From DASZBX01 sp035943635 (GTDB lineage: Bacteria > Actinomycetota > Actinomycetes > Streptomycetales > Catenulisporaceae), in contig DASZBX010000064.1 of NCBI GenBank assembly GCA_035943635.1, positions 62,001 through 126,000 on the forward strand: a stretch of DNA of 64,000 bases. Direction: 5' to 3'. The translations under genes and the position numbers were made by a program. This document shows, piece by piece, positions 51,568 through 61,417 of the stretch. The notes under the pieces were generated by a model. It saw only the letters and a program-made list of their open reading frames with translations, was not told the DNA's origin and did no database searches. Every line of letters begins with the position of its first letter. Position 1 is the first letter of the stretch.

Positions 51568-51987
51568 TCAACCAGTGACGCAGCGCCAACTGTAGGGGTT
51601 GCCGTTGTCGAGGGCGATGGCGTCCGGAGTCGAGTGCTGCTGCGAGCAGGCGAGGTTCATGTTCACGCCGTACCAGGTCTGGCCTCCGTTGTAGCAGCGC
51701 CACGAGTACGCGTTGCCGGGTGAGACGAGCGTCGCGTTGAAGCTGGAACCGAAGTTGTACTGGCAGTAGGTCTGGACGTTCACGCTGCCGACGATCGTGT
51801 AGGCCGCGGCCGACTCGGCTCCGGCGAACGAGACGGCCACGGCCGCCGCGGCCAAGGCCCCGGCGGCGGCCCAGCGCTTCGGGCCGGCCGGCTTGCGGCG
51901 GGAGGCCGGAGCGAGCGGGGAAGCCGCGGCGGCTTTGGCCGGTATGGTCGAGTGGATCTTCCGGTTCTGGTTCTGCAGTCTGGTCAC
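51568..51987 (-). CDS. Small secreted Cys-rich protein (139 aa)
   Basis: GTG 51987 (VTRLQNQNRKIHSTIPAKAA) follows AGAGGCAGG. A long Arg/Lys-rich start precedes a hydrophobic stretch (WAAAGALAAAAVAVSFAGAE, SAAAYT), a signal peptide with a late core, possibly Sec. The mature about 67 residues carry two matching units with YSWRC (SPGNAYSWRCYNGG, DNGNPYSWRCVTG) and further Cys (TYCQYN, LACSQQ), so probably two disulfides. It resembles short Cys-rich repeats found at the ends of actinomycete exoproteins; role unknown. Confidence 0.65.
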   Translation of the reverse strand: MTRLQNQNRKIHSTIPAKAAAASPLAPASRRKPAGPKRWAAAGALAAAAVAVSFAGAESAAAYTIVGSVNVQTYCQYNFGSSFNATLVSPGNAYSWRCYNGGQTWYGVNMNLACSQQHSTPDAIALDNGNPYSWRCVTG

Positions 51988-52167
51988 AGCGCCTGCCTCT
52001 TCTGGTGGTGAGGGCGAGGGCGGGAGTCCCCGCCGTGTCGGGCGGCCGCGTCGGCGGCGCCCTCCATGAGAGAAGCAGTCCCTGGCGAAAGCCCGGAAGT
52101 GGTTGCCGCAATCCCGGTCGAGGTCGGACAATATTCGTACAACGTCGGACAGCGGAAGAACCGGTCG

Positions 52168-55100
52168 ATGAAGGGCGGATGTATCCTCATGCCCGATGAA
52201 ACGCCAGGTCGGCAAGCTGGACTGGTGGCGGGGGTGGCCGACGTCCGGGACTTCGGCTGGCAGTTGACGCTCGTGCGCGAACGGGCCGGCCTGACGGTCC
52301 GGGAGGTGGCGAAGGCCACCGGCCTGCCGAGCAGCACGGTCGGCGACTACTTCGGCGGCAGGCATCTGCCACCGGTCAGAGCCGCGGATCTGCTGCCGGC
52401 CATTCTGGCGGCCTGCTCGGTCACCGATCCCGAGGTGGTCGCGCAATGGATGCGGACCCTGACCCGGATCCGGCACGCCACGGCCACCCGGAAAGGAGGG
52501 GAGGTCGCTCCGTACCGGGGCCTGGCCAGTTTCCAGCCGGAGCACGCCGGCTGGTTCTTCGGCCGCGAGGAACTCACCGGGCAACTGCTCGGGCGGATCG
52601 CACGATCGGACCCGGGCGGCGGCGCGCTGCTGATCGTCGTCGGCCCGTCCGGCTCCGGTAAGTCCTCGCTCCTGCGGGCCGGGCTGATACCGGCGATCGA
52701 CGCGATGGAAGCCGACGGACCTCGGATCTGGCGAACGCTGCTGCTCATCCCGGGCCTGCACCCGCTGCGGACGCTGCGCGAACAGATGGCCGCGATCACT
52801 GGACCGACCGTCGATGGCGACGGCGACGGCGACGGCGACGGCGACCAGCCTTCCGAAACGGCGCACTCTGCCCGCCTGCTCCTCGTGATCGACCAGTTCG
52901 AGGAGGTGTTCACCACCTGCTCCGACCCCGACGAGCGCCGATCGCTCATCTCAGCCCTCGGCACCGTTGCCACCGAATCAGTTGTGGTCCTGGGCATGCG
53001 GGCGGACTTCTACCCCCACGCCCTGCAACACCCGCTCCTGGCCCACGCCCTCCAGCACGCGCAAGTGGTCGTCGGCCCGATGAGTGACGCGCAACTGCGC
53101 CGCGCGATCCTCGAGCCGGCCCGCAAAGCGGACCTGACGATCGCCGAGGACCTGGTCGAGATCCTGCTGCGCGAGTTCGCCCCGCCCGCCGGGGACCACG
53201 CGGCCGGGGCCGCGCATGATGCCGGGGCGCTCCCGCTGCTCTCCCACGCACTGCTCGCCACGTGGAAGCTGAGCCGCCGGGGACGGCTGACCCTCGCCGA
53301 CTACCGAGGCACCGGCGGCATCCACGGCGCGGTCGCGTACACCGCGGAAGGGGTCTTCGGCCAGCTGACCCCGTCGGAGCAGGACCTGACCCGCCGGTTG
53401 TTCCTGCGGCTGGTGCACGTGGCCGAGGACACCGCCGACACCCGCCGCCGGGTCGCCGTCAGCGAACTGCTCCCTGGCGGGGACCAGAACCACAGCCAAG
53501 AGCAGAATCACGGCCAAGACCAGAGCCGGAACCAGGTCCCCGAGCCGGATCTGGGCCCGGTGATCGCCAGATTCATCGGCCAGCGGCTCATCACCGCCGA
53601 CTCCGACACGGTCGAGATCACCCACGAGGCGCTGCTGTCGGCCTGGCCGCGGCTGCGCGGATGGATCGACGCCGACCGGGCCGGGCTCCAGGTGCACCGC
53701 CGGCTCACCGACGCGGCCCGGACCTGGGACGCCGCCGACCGCGACCCGCACGCGCTCTACCGGGGCAGCCGCCTTACCGCGGCCCGCGAGTGGGCACAGG
53801 ACTCGGTGCACGCCCGGGATCTGAACGCGGTCGAGCGCGACTTCCTGGCCGACAGCGTCGACCGGGATCTCGCCGACGCCCGCGCCGTGCGCCGCCGCAC
53901 GCACCGGCTGCGGCGACTCGTCGCCAGCTTGACCGCCCTGGTCGTCGTCTCCGGCCTGCTGACCGCCTATGCGTTCCACGAACGAACGGCGGCCACCATC
54001 CAGCGCGATCTGGCGATCTCCCGGCAGGTGGCCATCGAGGCGAACCAGCTGCGTGGCAACGACGTCTCACTGTCCATGCAGTTGGCTCTCGCCGCCTACC
54101 GGATCGCGCCGACTCCCGAAGCCCGGGCCAGCGTGCTCGACAGCTACGCCGGTCCCGCGAGCACCCGCATGGTCGGGCCCGCCTCGGTCACGCAGTCCAT
54201 CGCGCTCACCGCGGGCGGCCGGGTACTGGCCAGCGGGGGTACGGCTTCGTCAATCCAGCTGTGGGACGTGAGCCTGGGTGCCCGGCCCGTTGCAGCCGGG
54301 CCGCCGCTCACGGGCCACACCGGCACGGTCTTCTCCGTCGCGTTCAGCCCCGACGGACGGATCCTGGCCAGCGGCGGCGCGGACACCACGGTACGGCTGT
54401 GGAACGTGGCCGACCCCGGAAAGGCGGCAGAGCTGGGCAGACCGCTGTCCGGCCCCAGCGAGACCGTGTACTCCGTGGCTTTCAGTCCCGACGGGCACCT
54501 GCTCGCGGCAGGCGGCGCGGACGACCGGATCTGGCTGTGGGACGTGTCCGACCCGGCCCACCCGCGGGTGCTGGGCCCACCGCTCACCGGCGCGACCGGT
54601 TACGTGCAGGCCGTGGCGTTCAGCCCGGACGGCGACACCCTGGCGGCTGGCAGTCTGGACACCACGGTCCGCTTGTGGGATGTCGCCGCTCCGGGCCGTC
54701 CGATCGCGCTTGGACCGGCTCTGACCGGCCCGGACAAGGGCGTGATGGGCGTGGCGTTCAGCCCGGATGGACGCACCCTCGCGGCCGGCAGCGCCGACAA
54801 GACGGTCCGGCTGTGGAACATCACTGACCTGCGACACCCCGCGCCGCTCGGGCCCGCGCTCACCGGCCCGGCGAGCTGGGTGAACTCGGTCGCGTTCAGC
54901 CCGGACGGCCAGAGCCTTGCGGCCGGAAGCTCCGATGACAAGGTCTGGGTCTGGAACCTGGCTACCCGTGTGGTCACGGCCTCCCTGCCCCATCCCGCAC
55001 CCGTCACGTCCGTCGTCTTCGAGCACGACGACCATACCGTGGCGACGGGCGCGGCCGACGGCGTCGCACGCATCTGGGACCTGCCCGGGCCGATCATGAC

Positions 55101-56148
55101 AGGGCCCACACAGCCGGTGTTCAGCGCGACCTTCGGCACCGGCGATCAAGTACTGGCCGTCACCAGCCCGGACGACACCGCGCAACTGTGGAACGTGACC
55201 GACCCGAGGCATCCCGCCAAGCTCGGGCCCACCCTGCGGAACACGGCCGGCCCCGGCCGGCCGTCGGGCGCCTCCGCCTTGAGCCCCGACGGCCGGACCC
55301 TGGCCATCGGAACCCTCGACGGCAGCCTGCAACTCTGGGACGTCTCGGACCCCGACCACCCCAAGACGCTCGCTGTGCGGCTGACCGGCCTGACCGCGGC
55401 CGTGCAGTCGATCGACTTCAGCCCGGACGGACGCATCCTGACCGCGGGCGGAAACGACCACCGGACCGCGCTGTGGAGCGTCGCCGACCCCGATCGTCCC
55501 GTCCCGCTGGGGCAACCGCTGACCGGGCCGGCCAACTACGTCTACTCGCCGGTCATCAGCCCGGACGGCAAGATCCTCGCAGTCGGCAGTGCGGACGATG
55601 AAGTCTGGCTCTGGAGCCTGAGCGACCCGGCCCACCCGACCCCGCTCGGCCCCCCGCTGACAGGACCGACCAGCTACGTCTATTCCGTCGCGTTCAGCCC
55701 GGATGGCAAGGTTCTCGCTGCCGGGAGCGCCGACGACAAAGTCCGGCTCTGGAATCTGAGCGACCCGGCCCACCCGACCCCGCTCGGCCCTGCGCTGACC
55801 GGACCCGCCACCATCGTCTACTCCGTCGCGTTCAGCCCCGACGGCAGCACCCTGGCAGCGTCCACCGGCGACGGCACGATCTGGCTGTGGAACCTGGCCG
55901 ACCCGGTCCGGCCCAGCCTCCTGGCCACCCTGGCCGGCCAGGCCGGGGCGCAGTTCGTCGCGACCTTCGACTCGGACCGCCCCCTGCTGGCCACCGCCGG
56001 AGACGACGAGACGGTACAGCTGTGGGACATCGACACGGACCAGGTCGCCGCCTTCATCTGCGCGACGAGCGGAACCCCGATCAGCGCCGCCGAATGGAAT
56101 CAGTACATTCCCGGACTGCCCTACAACCCGCCCTGTGGCAACGGATAG
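52168..56148 (+). CDS. HTH-nSTAND-WD40 signalling protein (1326 aa)
   Basis: N-terminal XRE helix-turn-helix (LTLVRERAGLTVREVAKATG), then YRGLASFQPEHAGWFFGREE, the entry to an nSTAND1 NTPase: Walker A GPSGSGKSS (159-167), Walker B LLLVIDQFEE (Asp242). A helical region ends in HRLRRLVASLTALVVVSGLL, a membrane segment (about 588-607). The C-terminus is a string of 14 WD40 blades (each like SPDGRTLAAGSADKTVRLWN), two seven-bladed propellers. Start 52168 has GGAAGAA upstream; 52189 is possible. A GACGGC run encodes a GDGDGD tract. Such proteins act as sensors in stress, development or anti-phage defence; the trigger is unknown. Confidence 0.85.
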   Translation: MKGGCILMPDETPGRQAGLVAGVADVRDFGWQLTLVRERAGLTVREVAKATGLPSSTVGDYFGGRHLPPVRAADLLPAILAACSVTDPEVVAQWMRTLTRIRHATATRKGGEVAPYRGLASFQPEHAGWFFGREELTGQLLGRIARSDPGGGALLIVVGPSGSGKSSLLRAGLIPAIDAMEADGPRIWRTLLLIPGLHPLRTLREQMAAITGPTVDGDGDGDGDGDQPSETAHSARLLLVIDQFEEVFTTCSDPDERRSLISALGTVATESVVVLGMRADFYPHALQHPLLAHALQHAQVVVGPMSDAQLRRAILEPARKADLTIAEDLVEILLREFAPPAGDHAAGAAHDAGALPLLSHALLATWKLSRRGRLTLADYRGTGGIHGAVAYTAEGVFGQLTPSEQDLTRRLFLRLVHVAEDTADTRRRVAVSELLPGGDQNHSQEQNHGQDQSRNQVPEPDLGPVIARFIGQRLITADSDTVEITHEALLSAWPRLRGWIDADRAGLQVHRRLTDAARTWDAADRDPHALYRGSRLTAAREWAQDSVHARDLNAVERDFLADSVDRDLADARAVRRRTHRLRRLVASLTALVVVSGLLTAYAFHERTAATIQRDLAISRQVAIEANQLRGNDVSLSMQLALAAYRIAPTPEARASVLDSYAGPASTRMVGPASVTQSIALTAGGRVLASGGTASSIQLWDVSLGARPVAAGPPLTGHTGTVFSVAFSPDGRILASGGADTTVRLWNVADPGKAAELGRPLSGPSETVYSVAFSPDGHLLAAGGADDRIWLWDVSDPAHPRVLGPPLTGATGYVQAVAFSPDGDTLAAGSLDTTVRLWDVAAPGRPIALGPALTGPDKGVMGVAFSPDGRTLAAGSADKTVRLWNITDLRHPAPLGPALTGPASWVNSVAFSPDGQSLAAGSSDDKVWVWNLATRVVTASLPHPAPVTSVVFEHDDHTVATGAADGVARIWDLPGPIMTGPTQPVFSATFGTGDQVLAVTSPDDTAQLWNVTDPRHPAKLGPTLRNTAGPGRPSGASALSPDGRTLAIGTLDGSLQLWDVSDPDHPKTLAVRLTGLTAAVQSIDFSPDGRILTAGGNDHRTALWSVADPDRPVPLGQPLTGPANYVYSPVISPDGKILAVGSADDEVWLWSLSDPAHPTPLGPPLTGPTSYVYSVAFSPDGKVLAAGSADDKVRLWNLSDPAHPTPLGPALTGPATIVYSVAFSPDGSTLAASTGDGTIWLWNLADPVRPSLLATLAGQAGAQFVATFDSDRPLLATAGDDETVQLWDIDTDQVAAFICATSGTPISAAEWNQYIPGLPYNPPCGNG

Positions 56149-56169
56149 CGGGCTGACAGTCATATCCCG

Positions 56170-56201
56170 ATCGCCCAGATTCGCATTACCGAGCCCCGCA
56201 G
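56170..56201. repeat. Dispersed 32-bp repeat, copy 2
   Basis: ATCGCCCAGATTCGCATTAC plus CGAGCCCCGCAG, 29 of 32 identical to 21300-21331. It starts 22 nt after the WD40 gene stop and just before the end of the convergent permease gene. Confidence 0.6.
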
Positions 56202-56221
56202 AGCGAAAACATGATGACCAG

Positions 56222-57586
56222 TCAGTGACCGGGGAGCAGGTCGACGTTGCCGTCGAACTGCCACAGCGGGTTCGGTGCGACCTTTCCTGCCGTGTCGATC
56301 AGGAAGTAGCCGTTCACTTCCACCGGTCCGTCTCCGTCGGCGATGTACCGCCCGTTCGCGGTGACGTCGAGTTGGTAGATGGCCTGGGCGGTGACGTTGT
56401 TGCCGGGGACCGTCCAGTAGACCGTGCAGCGCCAGTCGTTGCCCGGTCCTTCCTGTGCGCCGAGCCCTTCGCTCTTCAGGCAGGTCGCGGAGGTCTTCAG
56501 TTGCGCTTCGGTGACCGGCGGCTGGTGCATCTGTGCTTGCTGGAACGGGTAGATGCGGGTGAACGTCGCGGCCAACGACTGCTGGATCTTGTTCTGGTCG
56601 ATGCCGGAGCCGCCCGCCCCGGTCCCCACGGCGACCAGGACGGTCGTCACGATCAGCAGGCCGGCCAGCGGGAGGACTCCGACAGTCAGCACCCTGCGTC
56701 CGGCGCCGTCATTGTTGACGTTGGTGAAGTCCCGGCGCAGGAAAAGCAGATAGGCCAGCACCGTCGCGACGATCGCCCATGCCAGGCTGACCCCGACGCC
56801 GATCAGCAACGGCTCGAGTTGCTCGGGATCGTCGAAGAGGCCGTTCCAGGAGATGAAGGCGTAACCGGGCAGCGCCAGCCGCACCGGGACCGGCAGCGGC
56901 AGTATCTGCGCGACCTGCAACCCGAGGGCCGCGAGCACGGGCAGGAACAGCCCCATCGGGGATCGGCCCAGGGCGACGGACCCGAGCAGCCCGATGGCCG
57001 CCAGGGCGAGTGTCGGCGCCAGCACGCAGACCCAGGCCAGCAGGACCCTGCCGCCCGCGTCCCCGCCGGTCAGCAGGCGCCCGTCCAGGTCGAGCAGCGG
57101 CCGGCCTCCCTCCGCGAGCAGTCCGCCGTACCCGCTGGAGACGGCCAGGCCGGTCACGCCCAGCAGGATCACGATGAGGCTGGCGATCGCCTTGGCCGCG
57201 AAGATCCGCCGGTAGGAGCGGACCGTGATGAGCAGGTGGCGCCAGGTCCCCAGGCGGTCCTCGGCGGCGAACACGTCGCCGGCGATCATCGAGGTGAGCA
57301 GCGGCAGCACCCAGGTCCCGGCGACGCCGAGCACCACCAGCGATCCGGCCCAGCCGGTGGCGTGCATCTCGCGGCCGAACAGGGTGTCCGACGGCAAGGT
57401 GCCCTGCTGGTCGACGGCGAAGACCACCACGCCCGGACCGAGCCAGCTGAGCAGGATCAGCAGGCGTACCCGCCAGGAGGAGAACTGTTTGACCAGTTCG
57501 AACCGCAGGATGCGGGCGACCGGGACCGGGCGGGTGCCCGCCGTCCGGGCTCCGGCAGCGGGGGTGTCGGCCACGGTCGCGGTCAT
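56222..57586 (-). CDS. ABC transporter permease, ABC-2 type (454 aa)
   Basis: ATG 57586 (MTATVADTPAAGARTAGTRP) overlaps the ATPase stop by ATGA. About six hydrophobic segments are visible (for example LLILLSWLGPGVVVFAVDQ, SLIVILLGVTGLAVSSGYGG, LLIGVGVSLAWAIVATVLAY, VGVLPLAGLLIVTTVLVAVG), as in ABC-2 exporter permeases. The last about 120 residues form an extracytoplasmic domain with paired Cys (TSATCLKSEG, DWRCTVYWTV) and a strand-rich tail, unusual for simple ABC-2 permeases. Substrate unknown. Confidence 0.8.
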   Translation of the reverse strand: MTATVADTPAAGARTAGTRPVPVARILRFELVKQFSSWRVRLLILLSWLGPGVVVFAVDQQGTLPSDTLFGREMHATGWAGSLVVLGVAGTWVLPLLTSMIAGDVFAAEDRLGTWRHLLITVRSYRRIFAAKAIASLIVILLGVTGLAVSSGYGGLLAEGGRPLLDLDGRLLTGGDAGGRVLLAWVCVLAPTLALAAIGLLGSVALGRSPMGLFLPVLAALGLQVAQILPLPVPVRLALPGYAFISWNGLFDDPEQLEPLLIGVGVSLAWAIVATVLAYLLFLRRDFTNVNNDGAGRRVLTVGVLPLAGLLIVTTVLVAVGTGAGGSGIDQNKIQQSLAATFTRIYPFQQAQMHQPPVTEAQLKTSATCLKSEGLGAQEGPGNDWRCTVYWTVPGNNVTAQAIYQLDVTANGRYIADGDGPVEVNGYFLIDTAGKVAPNPLWQFDGNVDLLPGH

Positions 57587-58527
57587 CGGCCGGCCTCTTT
57601 GTCGGTGAGGGCGAGGAACGCCGCTTCCAGCGGCGAGACGACGGGTACCAACTCGCGCACCGCGACGTCCGCGCGCACGATCTTCGCCACGAGGTGGTCC
57701 AGGGCCGCCACCCGAGCGCGTACGACGATGACGTCGGTGTCCGGACGTGCTGTGGCGTCGGAGCCTTCGACCAGGCTCATCCCGGGCGTTGCGACCGCGA
57801 GGGCGCGGGCGGCGGACGGATCCGAGACGCGCAGCCGGTAGTCCAGTTCCCGGTCGTCGTCGGAGAGCTTGGTCAACGGTCCGGAGAACACCACGCGCCC
57901 GGTGGCCAGGATGGTGACCTCGGAACACAGCGCCTCCAGATCGTCCATCCGGTGGCTGGACAGGACGACTGTGGCGCCTTCGGCCGCGAGCCGGCGCAGG
58001 ACGCCGTGCACGGTCTTCTTGCCGGCCGGGTCCAGGCCGTTGGAGGGTTCGTCGAGCACCAGCAGTCGCGGCCTGGCCAGCAGCGCCGCGGCCAGTCCGA
58101 GCCGCTGGCGCATGCCCAGGGAGAAGCCGCGGACCCTGCCGTCGGCGACGTCGGCCAGCCCGACCTGCGCCAGCGCCTCGTCGACACCCGCGGCGAGCCC
58201 GTCGCCGGGGCGCAGCGAGGCGAGCGCCGCAAGGTTCTGCTTCGCGGTGAGGGACGGGTAGAGGCCGGGGCCGTCGACGAACCCGCAGACGCCTTCGGGC
58301 GCGGCCAGCGCACGGGCCACCGGGGCGCCGAAGATCTCCAGGCTCCCCTCGTCGGCGACGGCCAGGCCCAGCAACAGGCCCAGGAGCGTGGTCTTACCGG
58401 CGCCGTTCGGGCCGACCAGTCCGTGGATCTGCCCCTGCGCCACACTCACATCGACATGGTCGAGTGCGACGACACTGCCGAAGGCCTTGGTGATGCCGAG
58501 GCCTCTCACCGCGACGGCCGTATCCAT
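57583..58527 (-). CDS. ABC transporter ATP-binding protein (314 aa)
   Basis: Walker A GPNGAGKT (39-46), signature FSLGMRQR (135-142), Walker B LLVLDEPSNGLDP (155-167) and H-loop VVLSSHRMDDLEAL are all present. The length and C-terminal extension match exporters of the CcmA/DrrA-like group. It is the first gene of a two-gene exporter operon with the coupled permease. Start ATG 58527 (MDTAVAVRGLGITKAFGS) has GGAGGAGG upstream. Confidence 0.9.
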   Translation of the reverse strand: MDTAVAVRGLGITKAFGSVVALDHVDVSVAQGQIHGLVGPNGAGKTTLLGLLLGLAVADEGSLEIFGAPVARALAAPEGVCGFVDGPGLYPSLTAKQNLAALASLRPGDGLAAGVDEALAQVGLADVADGRVRGFSLGMRQRLGLAAALLARPRLLVLDEPSNGLDPAGKKTVHGVLRRLAAEGATVVLSSHRMDDLEALCSEVTILATGRVVFSGPLTKLSDDDRELDYRLRVSDPSAARALAVATPGMSLVEGSDATARPDTDVIVVRARVAALDHLVAKIVRADVAVRELVPVVSPLEAAFLALTDKEAGR

Positions 58528-58663
58528 CCGGTCCTCCTCCTCTGGTGTGTACTGCGGGTACGCGGCTTCTGGCCCTCGAAGCAGCTGACGGCCGGGCCCT
58601 CGGGCCGGGCGCCGGGACTGCGGCGGCCGATCCGAGGGCGCGACCTGGTCGGTGGAACGGCGA

Positions 58664-61417
58664 TCAGCTCACGTTCACCGCGGTGTCGTCGAGGACGAAC
58701 GAGGTCTGGTACTCGGAGTCCTCGGCGCCGGTGAACTTGAGGGTGACGGTTTGGCCGGCGTACGGCGCCAGGCTGAAAGTGTGCTGCGCGTAGCCGGTGT
58801 TGTGGTTGAGGTTGGAGAAGGTCTGCAGGGTCGAGAGCACCGTGCCGGAGCTGTTGAGCACCTGTACCTTCAGCGTGTCGTAGGCCTTGGTCGTGGAGGT
58901 CTCGGCCGTGTTGATGTGCAACCAGAAGCTGAAGTTGTCGTTGGTGCATCCGCTCGGCAGCGTGACCGTCTGGCCCACGGTGTCGGTGGTCGTCTTGCCC
59001 CAGCCGTCCATCCAGGCGTCCCAGGTTCCACTGTGCGGCGGTTCCTGGGAGCTGTCGCCGATCACGGTGACGGGAGAGTGGGTCGAGGTGACCACCCAGG
59101 GCGACGGGTTGGAGCTGCCGTTCTCGAAGCCGGGGTCGCCGAGCAGTTGGGCCGAGGTGCAGCCGCTGCCGCCGGTCGGGGCGGCGCTGGCTTCGTTGCT
59201 GTCCGGTCCTTCGCCGATCGGGTTCGTCGCGGTGACCTCGTAGTAGTAGGTCTGACCGGGGGTCAATCCGGTGTCGGTGCATGTGTTGACCACACCGAGG
59301 TTCGCGCAACCGCCGGAGGTCAGCAGCGTCTCGGTGCCGGTCGAGGTGCCGCGGTAGACCTTGTAGGCGTTGATGGCCTCACCGCCGTTGCTCGACGGTG
59401 TCTGCCAGCTCAAGCTCACTGATCCGTTGCCCGGTGTGCCGGTGAGGTTCGTCGGCGCGCCCGGGGGGATGGCTCCGACCGGTGTTCCGGTGACGGTGAC
59501 GGTCGAGGTGGCCGTCAGGGCCGGGGACGAGCTGTCGGTGACGGTGAGGGTCGCGGTGTAGGTGCCCGCGGTGGTGTAGGTGTGGCTGGGGTTCTGGGTG
59601 GTGCTCGCGGCCGAGCCGTCACCGAAGTTCCAGCTGTAGGTGTACGCGGGTTTTCCGCCGGTGGCCGTGCCGGTGAAGTTGACGGCCAGCGGAACCTGGC
59701 CGGATGTCGGTATCCCGGAGGCCGATGCCGCGAGCGGGTTGCCCACGGCACTGACGTTCGTGGTCACCGAGGACGTGGCCGTCTTGGCCGGTGACGAGCT
59801 GTCCGTGACGGTGAGGGTCGCGGTGTAGGTGCCCGCGGCGCTGTAGGTGTGGCTCGGGTTCTGTGTCGTGCTCGTGCTGCCGTCACCGAAGTTCCAGCTG
59901 TAGGTGTACGGCGCCGTTCCGCCGCTGGCCGAGCCGGTGAAGTTCACCGACAGCGGCGCGTTGCCGGTGGTCGGGGAGCCGGTGGCGCTGGCCGACAGCG
60001 GGGTCGTGCCCTGCACCCAGAAGTCCTCGAGCGGGTCGCCGAGGGCGGCCTGGTCGTTCGTGGTCATCGGGAAGGTGTTGAGCCCGAGGTTGTCGTTCGG
60101 GTCGATGATGCCCGACTTCACGTTCTGCATCGTGCGTTCCATCGCCGCGAGCACGTTGCTGGTGGTGTATGCGACATGGCTCACGTACTGCTGCTTGACG
60201 TACTGCGACGGGCCGATGACGACCAGCGGCACACGGTAGGTGTTGGACACGTGGTCCGAGCCGTTGTTGCCGTTCTGCGTGTCGTCCTCGGTGACGATGA
60301 TGAGCGTGTTGTTCTTGTACGTCGGGTTGTTCTCGATGGAGTTGACGACGTTGTACGTGGCCGTGTCGTTGCCCGAGATGTCCTGGTACGTGCCGGGGTG
60401 GTCATTGAACAGCTCGACGTAGCTGTACGCGGGCAGACCGTCTGTGTTGACGAAGTTGATGTAGTCGTTGGCCACCGTGCTGTCCGGGATGCTCTGGTTC
60501 GAGCACGTGTACTCGTTGTAGTGCAGCTCTTCGGGGATGGTCGTGCCCGGCCGGTCCGGCGGCAGCACTTCGACCTTGCCGTCGGCGGGGTTCTTCCAGT
60601 ATCCGCTCCCGCTGTTGAGCATCCAGTAGAAGTCACCGTTCATGACGAACGTATACGGGCTGCTGCCGCTGCTCGTCCCCTTCGGGGGCGTGCACGCGCT
60701 GGTGCCCTCGTCCGTCGGGCCGTTGTCGCTGGACAGGAAGCGGTCGAACTGCGTCCCCGTGGACGGGTAGGACTGCTGCTGGTTGCTGGACGCCGACTGC
60801 CCGGAGAACAGGAACCAGTGGTTCGGGCCGGACGGCGGCTGCGTGCCCGTGCTGTAGGAGTCTGAGAGCGAGTAGGTCTTGGCGAGCGTGTGCAGGTCCG
60901 GCACGGAGCTGATGTGGTTGGTACTCTCCACCTGGCCGTTGCAGCCGGCGGCGACCGTGGTGGCGCAGTCGCCGAGGTAGTCGTCGAATGTGTGGTTCTC
61001 GCGGTAGATGATCACGAAGTGCTGGAACGGCGGGAAGTACGGCGCCAGCGGGTTGACTGCCGCAGTGGGCTGGCCCACCACCGTCTGCTTGCCCCCGACC
61101 GTCGTGGTGACGTCCTTGTCGGTGATGGCGAAGTTCTTGGGCTGGGGGAACTTCGCGAACTCCACACCCGGCGCGGCGAACTTCGCCCCGGTGCAGTTGA
61201 AGTTGTCCGGTTTGTACGTCATCGGACGCTGCCCGGCCGGCAGGTTCGCAGCGTTCGTAGGATCGGCGCCCGGATTCCACCCGATCAGGGTGCACGAGCC
61301 CGGGCCCGTCGCCGGGCGCGCCGATCCGGCGCCGTCCGCCCAGCTCAGAGAGGCACCCGCCATCGCTATGCCGGCCAGCACGGCGATACCGGCCGTTCGC
61401 TTCTTCCAGGATTTCAT
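58664..61417 (-). CDS. Secreted phosphoesterase with PKD and FN3 domains (917 aa)
   Basis: Signal peptide MKSWKKRTAGIAVLAGIAMA. The catalytic part (about 110-480) has YRENHTFDDYLGDC, PNHWFLFSGQS, VTEDDTQNGNNGSDHV and RVPLVVIGPSQYVKQ, typical of the phospholipase C/acid phosphatase (AcpA-like) family. Two PKD domains follow (YSWNFGDGS...HTYSAAGTYTATLTVTD twice), then an FN3 (PGAPTNLTGTPGN) and a C-terminal jelly-roll-like module (DPGFENGSSNPSPWVVTS). ATG 61417 is chosen over codons upstream. Probably an extracellular phosphate-scavenging or lipid-cleaving enzyme anchored by its accessory domains. Confidence 0.9.
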   Translation of the reverse strand: MKSWKKRTAGIAVLAGIAMAGASLSWADGAGSARPATGPGSCTLIGWNPGADPTNAANLPAGQRPMTYKPDNFNCTGAKFAAPGVEFAKFPQPKNFAITDKDVTTTVGGKQTVVGQPTAAVNPLAPYFPPFQHFVIIYRENHTFDDYLGDCATTVAAGCNGQVESTNHISSVPDLHTLAKTYSLSDSYSTGTQPPSGPNHWFLFSGQSASSNQQQSYPSTGTQFDRFLSSDNGPTDEGTSACTPPKGTSSGSSPYTFVMNGDFYWMLNSGSGYWKNPADGKVEVLPPDRPGTTIPEELHYNEYTCSNQSIPDSTVANDYINFVNTDGLPAYSYVELFNDHPGTYQDISGNDTATYNVVNSIENNPTYKNNTLIIVTEDDTQNGNNGSDHVSNTYRVPLVVIGPSQYVKQQYVSHVAYTTSNVLAAMERTMQNVKSGIIDPNDNLGLNTFPMTTNDQAALGDPLEDFWVQGTTPLSASATGSPTTGNAPLSVNFTGSASGGTAPYTYSWNFGDGSTSTTQNPSHTYSAAGTYTATLTVTDSSSPAKTATSSVTTNVSAVGNPLAASASGIPTSGQVPLAVNFTGTATGGKPAYTYSWNFGDGSAASTTQNPSHTYTTAGTYTATLTVTDSSSPALTATSTVTVTGTPVGAIPPGAPTNLTGTPGNGSVSLSWQTPSSNGGEAINAYKVYRGTSTGTETLLTSGGCANLGVVNTCTDTGLTPGQTYYYEVTATNPIGEGPDSNEASAAPTGGSGCTSAQLLGDPGFENGSSNPSPWVVTSTHSPVTVIGDSSQEPPHSGTWDAWMDGWGKTTTDTVGQTVTLPSGCTNDNFSFWLHINTAETSTTKAYDTLKVQVLNSSGTVLSTLQTFSNLNHNTGYAQHTFSLAPYAGQTVTLKFTGAEDSEYQTSFVLDDTAVNVS

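Noticed and set aside
52801..52850. GACGGC microsatellite as a regulatory repeat
   Set aside because: It is in frame within the NTPase domain and encodes a GDGDGD loop; treated as part of the protein.
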